Position numbers and translations under genes: made by a program
DNA from: Macrostomum hystrix
Taxonomy: Eukaryota; Platyhelminthes; Macrostomidae
Assembly: GCA_950097015.1 (NCBI GenBank)
Contig: CATNEN010000003.1
Coordinates: 4,195,501-4,259,500 of the forward strand
DNA: 64,000 bases
Direction of reading: 5' to 3'
Shown here: positions 43,110 to 51,779 of the stretch, piece by piece
Numbering within the stretch: the first letter of the stretch is position 1
Layout: each line of letters starts with the position of its first letter
Notes under the pieces: generated by a model
Database searches by the model: none
What the model was told of the DNA's origin: nothing
What the model saw: only the letters and a program-made list of their open reading frames with translations

Positions 43110-45080
43110 TTAACTCATGGTGCATTCGGAAGAATTTCTCTCAACCGAATCTCTCCTCGAATTTCCGGCACCTGAATTTCTACCCATGGTCCCGAAAGCT
43201 CCTACAGCAAAAATTCGAGAAGCCACATTCTCTCGAAGACGTTCGTGCCGTCTGGCGAGATTCTCATAGTCGTTTCGATCCTGAACGCGAGTTTGAATAG
43301 CCTTGACTAATTGGATGAAGCGGTCGGACTCTTGTGATTGTAAACGCCTTGTCTGAATTTTCTGACTGATAAACTGGTCGAAGTCAAGGCCTCCGTGCAG
43401 ACATTTCAAGCACCTGTAGGCGGTCACTAGTCCGTAGGCCGCTTTCTGCAGAGTCATCTCTGCGTCTACTCCCAGGTGATACTTGACCCGGGTTTCAGCA
43501 CCTCGCTGGTTCAGGCTTTCGCCATACCTCTTGCTTACATCCGGAAGCGCCACTTCTTCATAGTACTCAACCTCTCTCTGCTCAGTTTTTCTGTTCCTGT
43601 GAATTCGCCAATGACAGCCGCAGTTGTTGCAAAAGCCGCTACTATTCATAGCGGAACACTGTGCCTTGTCTTCGTTATTTTGCAGGCCGCAATTCTCATG
43701 ACAAGTCAATCGGCACTTGATACACCATGTGATGCAAGACTGGTCCTGTCGCTCAGTCTCTACTATTCTTGTGCGCAAAATCCGGACAATACGATTTCCA
43801 GAGGAGGCTTGCTCCAGAATCTGTTTGTTCGAGTCGTGCAGGCTAAACAGCTCCTCCACTTCTTTAGTTAGATCTTCCGCTCGCTTCTCGAGCTCCTCTG
43901 CGCTGGCTTGCGGCGTACCCTTTCGAAGCCTAGCACTCAGCGTGCAAAGCTCCGATGTTTGGCGACCGAACATTTCATAAGAGGTGTCCAAGCTGCTGAA
44001 GGTAAAAAGGCTGTCTAAACTACCTGACAGGTGAGTCTCAACGAATTCCTCTGGAGTTCGATGTACCACAAAGCTTTGACGCATTCTTTCCATATAGCGG
44101 TCAATTTGCTTGCCAAGCAGATTATTGTAGCCGAAGACGGTCTCACCGATTGAGAGGTTGAGCTCGGCTTCATTGCAGATCGAGCCCATGAGCAGTTCTG
44201 TCCGCTCGGCTCCCGCTTTCAACGCCTGCAGGTACTCGCATGCCTCTAGCAGGTGTTGAGTCTTTGGCATCGAGATCGACATAGGCAGTGAGGGACTAAA
44301 GTAGCTCAGGGGTGTGAGATATATTTCCATGGCTGTGTTTGCGCCCTTGGAGTCCAGCTTCCTAAAGTATTCCAAAACATCATCAGGATTACGCAGAGGC
44401 TTGTCTGGCTTCCTGAAATCTGTATGGCATTCGATTTGATAGCTATCAGTTCTCGAAGAGAGGCCTGGGATTTTGGAATTAGTCCGAGCTTTTACAGAAC
44501 GACCTGCATCTCTAATCCAGTCACACACATGAGAGTCAACCAAAGAACAGCAGTTGGATGTGGCCTGTTCGAAAAAGTTGCTCACATTCGTCCAACCCTT
44601 GCACACGATGAACGCTTTGCCTCCGTACCTGATGCCGGTCACAACGTGAGTTGCGTTCGTACTAGCTAGCTGCTTGGGGTCGCTGATGTACTCATTGACG
44701 CACTGGAGTTCATCAAATGCTCCTTTCACATCGTACTGCAATGTGATGCTTCCCTTTGTCTCAAGTAAAGTTGCATCAGAATAGTACCTTGCTGATCCTG
44801 TCATCGTTTTTTCGTAAAGTGACCACCAAAAAAGCTTGAACTGAATTTTGAATTGAAGTTGAGCATCTAGTCCTAGCTTCTCAGCTCTCTGCTGCGAGTC
44901 CCACTCACAATCCAGCGAGAAACTCACGAGTGGTGCTTGAATCTGCCGTGACGTCATCTGCCGAATGCGCTCCTCAGGCCAGAGCTTTTGCGGAATTATT
45001 TCATCTCGCCGAATATCATACAGCTGACCGAGGGCGACGGGCCGGCCGAGGCATGGGAAACACTCCGCTTTGGCTTGCAT
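43110..45080 (-). CDS. Stonustoxin-like (SNTX/MACPF-related) protein with Cys-rich C-terminal part
   Basis: A 656-residue open frame in a single exon. It starts at the first Met after an in-frame upstream TAA. The N-terminal part carries family signatures LGRPVALGQLYD and ATHVVTGIRYGGKAF, as in the MACPF/CDC-like domain of the SNTX family. A helical region follows (residues about 270-440, with EELEKRAEDLTKEVEEL). Residues about 447-492 hold a Cys/His cluster of CxxC and CHxxC type ending CNNCGCHWRIH, which may bind zinc. The tail is Arg/Ser-rich. There is no signal peptide and no SPRY domain at the C-terminus. SNTX-like proteins are widespread in non-venomous animals; a toxin role is not implied. 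It is a paralogue of the next gene on the same strand. Confidence 0.75.
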   Translation of the reverse strand: MQAKAECFPCLGRPVALGQLYDIRRDEIIPQKLWPEERIRQMTSRQIQAPLVSFSLDCEWDSQQRAEKLGLDAQLQFKIQFKLFWWSLYEKTMTGSARYYSDATLLETKGSITLQYDVKGAFDELQCVNEYISDPKQLASTNATHVVTGIRYGGKAFIVCKGWTNVSNFFEQATSNCCSLVDSHVCDWIRDAGRSVKARTNSKIPGLSSRTDSYQIECHTDFRKPDKPLRNPDDVLEYFRKLDSKGANTAMEIYLTPLSYFSPSLPMSISMPKTQHLLEACEYLQALKAGAERTELLMGSICNEAELNLSIGETVFGYNNLLGKQIDRYMERMRQSFVVHRTPEEFVETHLSGSLDSLFTFSSLDTSYEMFGRQTSELCTLSARLRKGTPQASAEELEKRAEDLTKEVEELFSLHDSNKQILEQASSGNRIVRILRTRIVETERQDQSCITWCIKCRLTCHENCGLQNNEDKAQCSAMNSSGFCNNCGCHWRIHRNRKTEQREVEYYEEVALPDVSKRYGESLNQRGAETRVKYHLGVDAEMTLQKAAYGLVTAYRCLKCLHGGLDFDQFISQKIQTRRLQSQESDRFIQLVKAIQTRVQDRNDYENLARRHERLRENVASRIFAVGAFGTMGRNSGAGNSRRDSVERNSSECTMS

Positions 45081-46275
45081 CTTCTTCGTCGCTGGAATGG
45101 ACAGATTTTAGTTCGCATTCATTGCCACTGAACTGGCGACATTCCTGCTGATTGTTAATCCATAAATTTTACTCTGAATCGGTCTAAATACTCGTCTATC
45201 ATTTTAGTTCCTGGGCACATTTTAAACATTTGTTAAAGATGATGCAAAGACAAGTAATACTATAATATATACTATAATAGCCATTTTAAAAACTTCTAGA
45301 ACATTATATTTCAGGCGAACAAATGATATCATAAAAATCGTAGCAGTAATTCAGATCTGAAAGATAAAAAGTGGTATAACAGTGGCAAAGAATGCAAAAG
45401 TATATGCGTCCAGCACTATAACAAAATAAAAAGGATGAATTGAGGAATAGTATATAAAAATCGGTATATTGAGGAATAGTATATGAAAACTCATAAAAAT
45501 CGCGTCCAACGAACTTTAGTGTGGCACAAACAAGCGTCAGTTAGGTAAATAACATAAAAAAGTTATTCAGAAGCAATTGAGGCTAATTGTACTGTAAAGC
45601 TTTCGTAAGATAAGTCTGATCTTAGCTCCTATCTTGACAGTGCGAATTTCAGCACTTAAGTTGAAAATCACGAGCCCAGGTATTTTCCTATACACAAGTA
45701 GGGCAACTAAAAAAATATAGCATTTAAAAATTCGCTATAAAAGTAAAAATATATTATATAAGACAAAAAATCATTAAATAAAATGACACTTCAAAGCAAA
45801 TCAAAACGCGCCAAAGTTTATACCAGCAACGACTAAAGAAAAAATAGTTATGTTGGTATAACTCGTCGTCTGGTGATCGCACAGCAAACTTCCGCAGTGG
45901 AACTGCCCGGCGGCCGTCCGGCGGCCTAGCAAGCAATGAACGAGCTTTGATGTGAAAACGTCGATCGGAAAACGTAAGAGGGAAACGACGTTAATGAAAA
46001 GTCAATCAGCCTAAACCTAAACTTCAGAAAACAAATCGTCAGCAAAAAAAATTAAAAAAATTGAAAAATGGTTATCTATAGTCAGTTTGATTGATAAATT
46101 CATAGGAAATGGTTTCTATAACAACTACAACTTTTCTACCGCATCTCGCTTTAAGTAAGTTAAAAAATACCTTGTACGCGACAGAGTGCCAATTAAAAAA
46201 ACTGAAAATGTAAATAATGTGGCAAAAACAACAAAATTCTAAAAATATGTAAACTTCAGTTCATCGAAACTTATT
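45081..46275. other. Intergenic between the two SNTX-like genes
   Basis: About 1.2 kb, strongly AT-rich, with several TATA-like runs near 45260-45290 that could serve the gene to the left. A GC-rich islet at 45865-45930 (CCCGGCGGCCGTCCGGCGG) stands out but has no identity that I recognise. Confidence 0.5.
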
Positions 46276-46297
46276 TTTATTGAACAATAAGTTTATT
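46276..46297 (-). promoter_or_regulatory. Poly(A) signals of SNTX-like gene 2
   Basis: Two AATAAA hexamers on the minus strand at 46292-46297 and 46276-46281, starting 7 and 23 bases beyond the stop codon at 46304. Confidence 0.6.
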
Positions 46298-46303
46298 CGA
46301 TCT

Positions 46304-47794
46304 TCACTGTCGTCCAGAGTCGAGCGTCTCGCTGCTCAGCTGTATTTCAGATTCCTTTTTGGCTGTCTTCGACGTATCAGATTGTTCAACTGCCACATTC
46401 GACAAAGCCTGTTGTTTGTTCAGATATCGCTCGAACATGGCTTCTTCATCGCTCCCTAAAAACTGATTAGCACTAACAAGCTTGGCTAACGTCAAGAAGA
46501 ACTGGGTCTCCTTCTTCTGATTGTTCCAAAGTTTCAGTCCAATTGCGGGGTTAAAGTCTTGAATTTCAAAAATCGCAACTGGACATGTCAGACTGTACAG
46601 AGTCCGACTTTTGCCAGTCAAGCTTCCCATAATGAACTTGGCTCTCTCAGACTGGTCGCTGATGATCTGCGCACCCATGGCTTGAAACCTCTCAGAAATC
46701 GCGACCAGAACATCTCCGGCTTCATGGACCGTGTCTGCCCACTCTTTTAAATGAGCGAACTTTGATCCGGAGTCGAATAAGGAAATCTTCTCGTTGAGGC
46801 TATTTAGTTTCTTGCCCACAGAGCTATCAGAGCGCTTTTGCAGGGTTTCAAATACGGCGTCATCCAGGGATGCCTTGAGCGATTTGAGCTCTCGCATTTC
46901 GGCCTCTAGTTTTTGAACCACGTGGCTCCAGAAGGTCGATCTCAGTTTGCCAAGAACAATGCTCAGAGTGGCGAGAGCCCCGTTTAGTTTTTCATAGCAT
47001 CCAACAGCTTTTGTCACTAAGCTAAGCGGTAGCGGCATTGGTTCCGGTGGAATTTCAGAGATCAGCATCGACAATGGAACCAGAGTGACGGTCAAAGGCG
47101 ATCGGGCTTCCGCTCCCTGAATCGACTGGATGCACTTTAGGGCGTCGACAAAGTTGGTTGGTGGGCTGGCCAAGTGAAAGTCGCCTTTGTAAGTTACCCT
47201 GATCTTCTGCATTGATTTAGTCTCATCAGAACTCACATCGAGTGAAGCTGCTCCCGAGACGCTGACCAGTGATGCAAAAGTACTGATATCAGCTTTTAGA
47301 TTTCCACTGGTTTTGCTGTTGCTCGTTGAGGCCTCCTTATTTCGCTCGAAGAAGAACAGAGCAGTTCCGCCGTATTGGATCCCAGCCACAACGTGCGTGG
47401 CATCGTGGAGACGACCTGTGTCCGTCAGCTTCAGGTCTGGAGGAAAATGGAGCTCTTCATATTTTGAGTGCACCTTTAAACGATAAATTACGCTCTCGGT
47501 TTCCTTCTTGTCTGTTGACTTCACTTGGTGACTTCCGGAGCCGTTCACCTTAAGAGCACCGCTCAGAAGAGACAGCGAGAGATTGCCTTTCAGTGCTAAG
47601 TCTGAGCTGGTGCCTTGCATGGACTCCTCTGTTAGAAAATCAGTTTCCATGCTTGTGTTTTCGGTGATGACAAGCATATCCTTTACCTGCTGCTGTGTTA
47701 TCAGCTTGATTCCTGGAATGATCTGGCTTCGCTGACTATCATACAGTGCTCCAATGCTAAACGGATTTCCCATCGCAGGAATAATCAGTGCCAT
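46304..47794 (-). CDS. Stonustoxin-like (SNTX/MACPF-related) protein, short form
   Basis: A 496-residue protein. It starts at the first Met, followed closely by the family signature MGNPFSIGALYD, then SQIIPGIKL, and at about residue 132 ATHVVAGIQYGGTALFFF, which matches the paralogue at 43110-45080. Residues 1-260 correspond to the MACPF/CDC-like part and 270-400 are helical, like the linker domain of the family. The thioredoxin-like and SPRY parts known from the fish proteins are not recognised, and the tail is Ser/Glu-rich. It is likely cytosolic, with no signal peptide. A perforin-like oligomerising role is family knowledge only and not shown here. Other possibility: a scaffold or immune-type protein. 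Confidence 0.78.
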   Translation of the reverse strand: MALIIPAMGNPFSIGALYDSQRSQIIPGIKLITQQQVKDMLVITENTSMETDFLTEESMQGTSSDLALKGNLSLSLLSGALKVNGSGSHQVKSTDKKETESVIYRLKVHSKYEELHFPPDLKLTDTGRLHDATHVVAGIQYGGTALFFFERNKEASTSNSKTSGNLKADISTFASLVSVSGAASLDVSSDETKSMQKIRVTYKGDFHLASPPTNFVDALKCIQSIQGAEARSPLTVTLVPLSMLISEIPPEPMPLPLSLVTKAVGCYEKLNGALATLSIVLGKLRSTFWSHVVQKLEAEMRELKSLKASLDDAVFETLQKRSDSSVGKKLNSLNEKISLFDSGSKFAHLKEWADTVHEAGDVLVAISERFQAMGAQIISDQSERAKFIMGSLTGKSRTLYSLTCPVAIFEIQDFNPAIGLKLWNNQKKETQFFLTLAKLVSANQFLGSDEEAMFERYLNKQQALSNVAVEQSDTSKTAKKESEIQLSSETLDSGRQ

Positions 47795-47811
47795 TGTTGT
47801 GTTGTCCGGGT

Positions 47812-48649
47812 CTGTTGCGATAAAAATAAATAAATCGTTTTAATTTTTGCAGGCTGGGGTTGTTGTTTTACGAGCCATGAGCTATATCTAAAGAAAGGAA
47901 GTGCCAACTGCTTTATATAACTTAAACCATTAACTACGTTTCCATCATTTACGACTGATTGCTCTTCGCGATGGCTAAAAGAACATTTAAGAATTGATAA
48001 ATCATGCCAAATCATGATTTCGGTCGAAGGCAGATTACGCTTCAATGATTCAAAATGAGCATAATTATTAGTGTCAGTGAATTCGCTTTTGGAAGGTAAG
48101 AAAGAAGCTAAATTCCATTTGTAAATTATAATTAGTCATAGAATGTTGTTCATTATCCATCTATGTTGTAATTGTAATCTAGATCATGATTCATCAAGGT
48201 CATGATTTTTCTAAGCCATAATTCATCTATGCTCATCTATGCTATAAACCATCTATAGTTCAAAAACCATCTAGGTCATAAACGATCTAGTTCATAAACC
48301 ATCGAGGCCATAAACCATCTATCTACGTCATAAACCATCCAGGTCATATATATTACCATCTAGGTCGTATGCCATCTAGTTCAGAAACCATCGAGGCCAT
48401 AAACCATCGATGTCGTATGCCATCTACGTCATAAACCATCTAGGTCGTATGCCATCTAGTTCAGAAACCATCTCAATTACACTTGTATAAACCATCTATC
48501 TAGGTCATAAACCAACTTAACCTTGCAGAAATATACAACTTAGTTTTACAGCTTTGGAGAAATCGGACAACTTAGGGAGTATCCTTGCAATTTGTCCGCT
48601 TACGGCTACCTGAACCGTACTCTGCAGATAATCTATAAAGTTTACTTAC
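47812..48649 (-). other. Probable 5'-UTR intron of SNTX-like gene 2
   Basis: On the minus strand a strong donor AAAG|GTAAGT lies at 48649, and the acceptor ATCGCAACAG ends at 47812, 18 bases before the ATG, after a T-rich stretch. The intron would be 838 bp and contains the minisatellite. An alternative promoter inside it (TTATATAAAG on the minus strand, 47911-47920) cannot be excluded. Confidence 0.5.
48190..48510. repeat. Degenerate 15-18-bp minisatellite (CATAAACCATCTAGGT type)
   Basis: About twenty imperfect tandem copies of a unit close to CATAAACCATCTAGGT, with variants such as CGTATGCCATCTAG and CAGAAACCATCGAGGC. Length and sequence vary. Sub-blocks recur in the same order (for example GTCGTATGCCATCTAGTTCAG at about 48365 and 48446), a sign of higher-order duplication. 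Confidence 0.8.
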
Positions 48650-48745
48650 CTTTAATAAGCGACTTAAAAAGACGTTAAATTAAGATGCGTTTGAACTTCA
48701 CGATCCAAAAGAGCTATTTGTGCCACTCTTAGCGTGCAAGGGCGT

Positions 48746-48755
48746 CTTTTTATAG
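48746..48755 (-). promoter_or_regulatory. Candidate TATA box of SNTX-like gene 2
   Basis: CTATAAAAAG on the minus strand. A start about 30 bases on (near 48720) would give a noncoding first exon that ends at the strong donor at 48650. Confidence 0.45.
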
Positions 48756-49435
48756 GCGAACAGTCGATGCAGAGCGAGTGTCCCCTCCCTCCATTATCAT
48801 AGGAAGCCTTAGCCCACATCTACGTTGCCACAGCAACGGAAACGCAGACAGACAACGATGAAAATAATTTTTTGTCTAGGTAAGAGACACTGCTGGACGT
48901 TTGGGAAATACAAAAAATAGATAAACTGAAGTTTTATTTTTCAAGACTTGCAAAGAATAGCTGTTTGTTTGGCGGTGCCTGGTACAAACTAATGATGTTT
49001 GTTAGTTACTCGTATGGATAAAGCGAAGTTCTCTTTTTGTTAGGGTTTGCTTGGGGTAGCTGCTGTATTCTATTAGCAGTGCGTGCTCTCGTGAACTCGA
49101 GAATAGCTCGCGTGCATAATACTTTATTCTACCTAGCTGAACACATTTAAAAAGTGAGTACATAGCAAAAGCGAAGTTCCGTCATTTAGAAACTTTTTTC
49201 ATTGGCAAGCTAGACGCAGCAAGATGCTAAAATTGTTCAGTAACAATAGCTGCTTGGCTAGACAGATAAATGACTCGATATGAATCGAGAAAAAACTCTA
49301 ATCCAAATACTATTTTTAGACTTTATTAAACGCATATTGTGTGTGCTGCAGTTTGACAGCTTGACAGTTAGACTATTTTACTTTACGTGACAAACTACTT
49401 CAAACCAACTAAAAATCTCCCAGGGTACAACAACA
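48756..49435. other. Intergenic, nothing recognised
   Basis: No gene or RNA recognised. The stretch near 49380-49435 leads into the LINE relic. Confidence 0.5.
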
Positions 49436-49900
49436 ACACAACAACAACAAGAGATGCTAGCCCCAAAAGTCAGGGAGGCAGCGTCAGATGGCGCGCCGCA
49501 GAGCCAGCGCGCGAACGGGGTCCGCGCCGGTGGCAGTGTCGGGCGCCCCGGCGTCGCTCAGCAAGCAGTCGACGTAGCGGCGGGTCCGAGCCTGGCCGCG
49601 CCTGAACGGGCCCTGCAGGGTGAGCAGCAGGACGTCCTGGGCGGGCTGGCGGCAGTAGCTCTCGGCCCAAATAACGGACCGAGGGTATTGGGGTATTAGC
49701 TAAAAGTATTAGCGAAAACAGTCTGGAAATAATGGCATCGTAAGAGTCAATCTGCAAATCTGCGCCATGCACTGTGCCGCGATGGGGCCGGAAACCGTTC
49801 TGCTCAGGCAGCAGGTACGGGTCCAGCACGGGCTGAAACCGCGATAGCAGCATCCGGTTAAACAGCTACGCTGCGCAAGACCCGATGCTCCTCCAGCCGT
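49436..49900 (-). mobile_element. Decayed 3' end of a LINE (non-LTR retrotransposon)
   Basis: Two protein-like fragments on the minus strand. At 49770-49853 is LLSRFQPVLDPYLLPEQNG followed by FRPHRGT, matching the QNGFRPxRGT block of non-LTR reverse transcriptases. At 49484-49675, in another frame, is a C-terminal piece (GPFRRGQARTRRYVDCLL ... ALRRAI, stop at 49484-49486). A (TTG)n tail follows at 49427-49450. The middle of the enzyme is missing, and frames shift. GC content is higher than in the flanks. Confidence 0.7.
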
Positions 49901-50331
49901 GTGGTGCCCTGCTTCTTTGCATGGAGTGGCGGCAGTATGCACCACGGTCCATTTTTTAGATTCTAGATGATTGTATAATTCTAGACTATTTCCTAGAAAA
50001 CTCGTAGTCTAGACCACAGAATATTACACATACGTACATGCTCAATCGAGCTCCCTTCGTGAAAATTGCTGTGCCAGAAAGATGCGCAATTGAGCACTCA
50101 TTCAAGCACTATCTTGCTCGGCATTTCCATTTATTTGATGCGTGCCTCCAAAAAAATTAAACCAGGAAGCTTCGACAAATTTACGGCGTAGAACAAGGTT
50201 CATCAGAAGTAACATCCCATGTTAGACTTCTGACAGTCTATTTTAAAATAGACGACAACCAACGGAATTTAAGGATTCAATGGATTAACTTTCTCCTTTT
50301 GCTGAACTACGTCGTACTAGATACGTATAAG
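49901..50331. other. Intergenic, nothing recognised
   Basis: AT-rich sequence between the LINE relic and the inverted-repeat array. No gene seen. Confidence 0.5.
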
Positions 50332-50453
50332 TTATCACCCACTTTTTTATTTATTTTGGCCGGGAACGGCTGAGGACTCGTTTATTAAGATGTTTTCACG
50401 AAGTTTAACGAAGACGTTTTCGGCCATAGATAAGTCAAACAAGTGGGTGATAA
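50332..50453. mobile_element. Inverted-repeat unit A
   Basis: Perfect 13-bp terminal inverted repeat: TTATCACCCACTT at 50332-50344 and its complement at 50441-50453. Similarity continues inward to the GGCCG blocks (50358 and 50421), so most of the 122 bp can fold into one imperfect hairpin. It contains GGCCATAGAT at 50422-50431. Confidence 0.7.
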
Positions 50454-50455
50454 TG

Positions 50456-50640
50456 TATTTAATCCCCAGCTTGGCCCGGCCTATTGGCTATTAATTCTGT
50501 GCATTTATTATTCAATCGGCCTAGGCCGTTAAATGATTTAACGGCCTAGGCCGATTAAACATATAGTCTATGGTCACAGTTGCTGTAAACAGTTTTAGGT
50601 TTGCAATCTCGTGAGCCGGGCCAAGCTTTAGGATTAAATA
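50456..50640. mobile_element. Inverted-repeat unit B with a perfect internal palindrome
   Basis: The outer arms are 50456-50480 (TATTTAATCCCCAGCTTGG...) and 50615-50640, complementary apart from a short mismatch at CCCC/CCTAA. Inside, 50514-50556 is a perfect palindrome with 21-bp arms around one G. GTCTATGG is at 50566-50573. No open frame of note. Confidence 0.7.
50514..50556. repeat. 43-bp perfect palindrome
   Basis: The 21-base arm 50514-50534 and its exact reverse complement 50536-50556 flank a single G at 50535. The arm contains CGGCCTAGGCCG, itself palindromic. Confidence 0.95.
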
Positions 50641-50642
50641 CT

Positions 50643-50778
50643 ATAATACCCCCTGAAATCGTTGTCTATGGCCTTGGAACGGCTTCGGACTGCGCTTCTG
50701 GGCCTCGGCTTCGCCTCGGCCAAGAAACGCGTCCTCAGCCTTTCCTAGGCCAAAGAAACGAAATCAGGGGGGTATTAT
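50643..50778. mobile_element. Inverted-repeat unit C
   Basis: The ends are ATAATACCCCCTG (50643-50655) and its complement with one extra G (50765-50778). The two halves align along their whole length: TCGTT, TATGGCCT/TTTGGCCT, GGAA, GGCT, GGAC, GCG and TTCT blocks are matched, with the apex CCTCGGCTTCGCCTCGG at 50703-50719. It forms a 136-bp hairpin. GTCTATGGCC is at 50664-50673. Confidence 0.75.
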
Positions 50779-50780
50779 TC

Positions 50781-50920
50781 TATACTTATTCCACAGTTGA
50801 AGCCAGATAATTGTCACCGGACCAGATAAATGTTTATCTGTCCCGGCCAGATAAATTTCAACGGCCAAATAAATAAATTTATCTGGTCTATGGGCCAATC
50901 CAACTGGGGAATAAATGGTA
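50781..50920. mobile_element. Inverted-repeat unit D
   Basis: The arms TTATTCCACAGTTG (50786-50799) and CAACTGGGGAATAA (50901-50914) match at 13 of 14 positions. Inner pairs are CCAGATAAATT with AATTTATCTGG, and CAGATAAATG-TTTATCTG. GTCTATGG is at 50886-50893. Confidence 0.65.
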
Positions 50921-51056
50921 TATATTCCCCATTTATACCAGGGCTAGGGCAATAAATGCTTGAGTGCGTCGTTTATTGACCGAGGCGAAGCCGAGGTCAA
51001 TAAGCGATGCACGAGTGCATTTATTGCCATAGACACTGGAATAAGTGGGGAATATT
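50921..51056. mobile_element. Inverted-repeat unit E
   Basis: The outer arms read ATATTCCCCATTTAT and, at the other end, the complement of ATATTCCCCACTTAT. The inner hairpin 50948-51028 pairs GGCAATAAATGC with GCATTTATTGCC and has the apex CCGAGGCGAAGCCGAGG (50980-50996). CCATAGAC is at 51027-51034. Confidence 0.75.
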
Positions 51057-51779
51057 ATATGTATCCCTCAGTTGAATAGCATAAAGTACAAAGCTAAAAG
51101 CTAAAATGGCCATAGACACTAGCATTAAGGTACTGTACCGCTAAATGAAAGACGCGCTCGTAAAAAGAAGAGAGTCAGCGCGAGTGCTTGGCTTAGCTAG
51201 CTACAGTAGTTAAAATGGCTACTGTAGTTAAAATGGCTACCGAAAGATTTGTCAATCTGACTGACGAAGAAGTTAGTTCACTCATCGAAGGAACGGTTCC
51301 AACAAACACGCTAAAGAAATGTCGCTGGATGTTTTCTACTTTCCAAGAGTGGCATGCGGCGAAGAAAGTGCTCTGGTGTTCCGACGGTGGACCCTCGCTT
51401 ATCGTACTGAAAGGTGCAGATTAGTTCTCGAAGTCCGATTTGAACTTTCTAATGAAAAGTTTCATTCTTGAGGTGAGGACAAAGCGCAACGGTCGCTACT
51501 CCGCTGGGACATTAAAGGATTTCTTTTCGTCAATACAATACCACATGCACCATGTGTATCGCCGTCAGTGGTGCATCTGGACGGACATCGACATGCACAA
51601 GTGCAACTGTTAAATGGTTACAATTTCATGTTGAATCGATTTCATTTTAAAATATAAAGTTCTCGTTTATTTGCACTCTGTGCCGGTGCAAATAAATCAT
51701 TTATCTGCACCGGTGCAGATAAACGAAATAAACCATTAGAACATAGACTACTGCACCAGTGCAACTGGGGGATACATAT
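51057..51779. mobile_element. Inverted-repeat unit F, carries a broken gene fragment
   Basis: Terminal repeats ATATGTATCCCTCAGTTG (51057-51074) and the complement of ATATGTATCCCCCAGTTG (51762-51779), 17 of 18 matched. Inside are CATAGAC motifs at 51111 and 51742, a 51-codon-scale short direct repeat (GTAGTTAAAATGGCTAC twice near 51207-51240), the ZMYM/Crypton-like pseudogene, and an inner hairpin at 51681-51722 (GGTGCAAATAAAT with ATTTATCTGCACC). It may be a non-autonomous DNA element that captured a gene part. Confidence 0.6.
51215..51613 (+). pseudogene. ZMYM/QRICH1/Crypton-type N-terminal fragment, in-frame stop
   Basis: A frame from ATG at 51215 is interrupted by TAG at 51422-51424 and then continues in the same frame to TAA at 51611-51613. 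Before the stop: FVNLTDEEVSSLIEG, NTLKKCRWMFSTFQEWHAAK; after it: LNFLMKSFILEVRTKRNG, RYSAGTLKDFFSSIQYHMH. This order (NTKKA-like helix, then FxLEVRKKxG, then YxxxTLxxxxxxIQ) is that of the N-terminal, SAM-like part of Crypton-derived tyrosine recombinases and the ZMYM/QRICH1/KIAA1958-like proteins. The catalytic domain is absent. One stop could be a sequencing error, but truncation is certain. Confidence 0.5.

Noticed and set aside
45754..45936. 60-codon minus-strand frame with a GC-rich start
   Set aside because: Too short, no homology that I recognise, and most of it is AT-rich sequence.
48190..48510. CRISPR array
   Set aside because: Units are 15-18 bp, imperfect and without unique spacers; the genome is animal.
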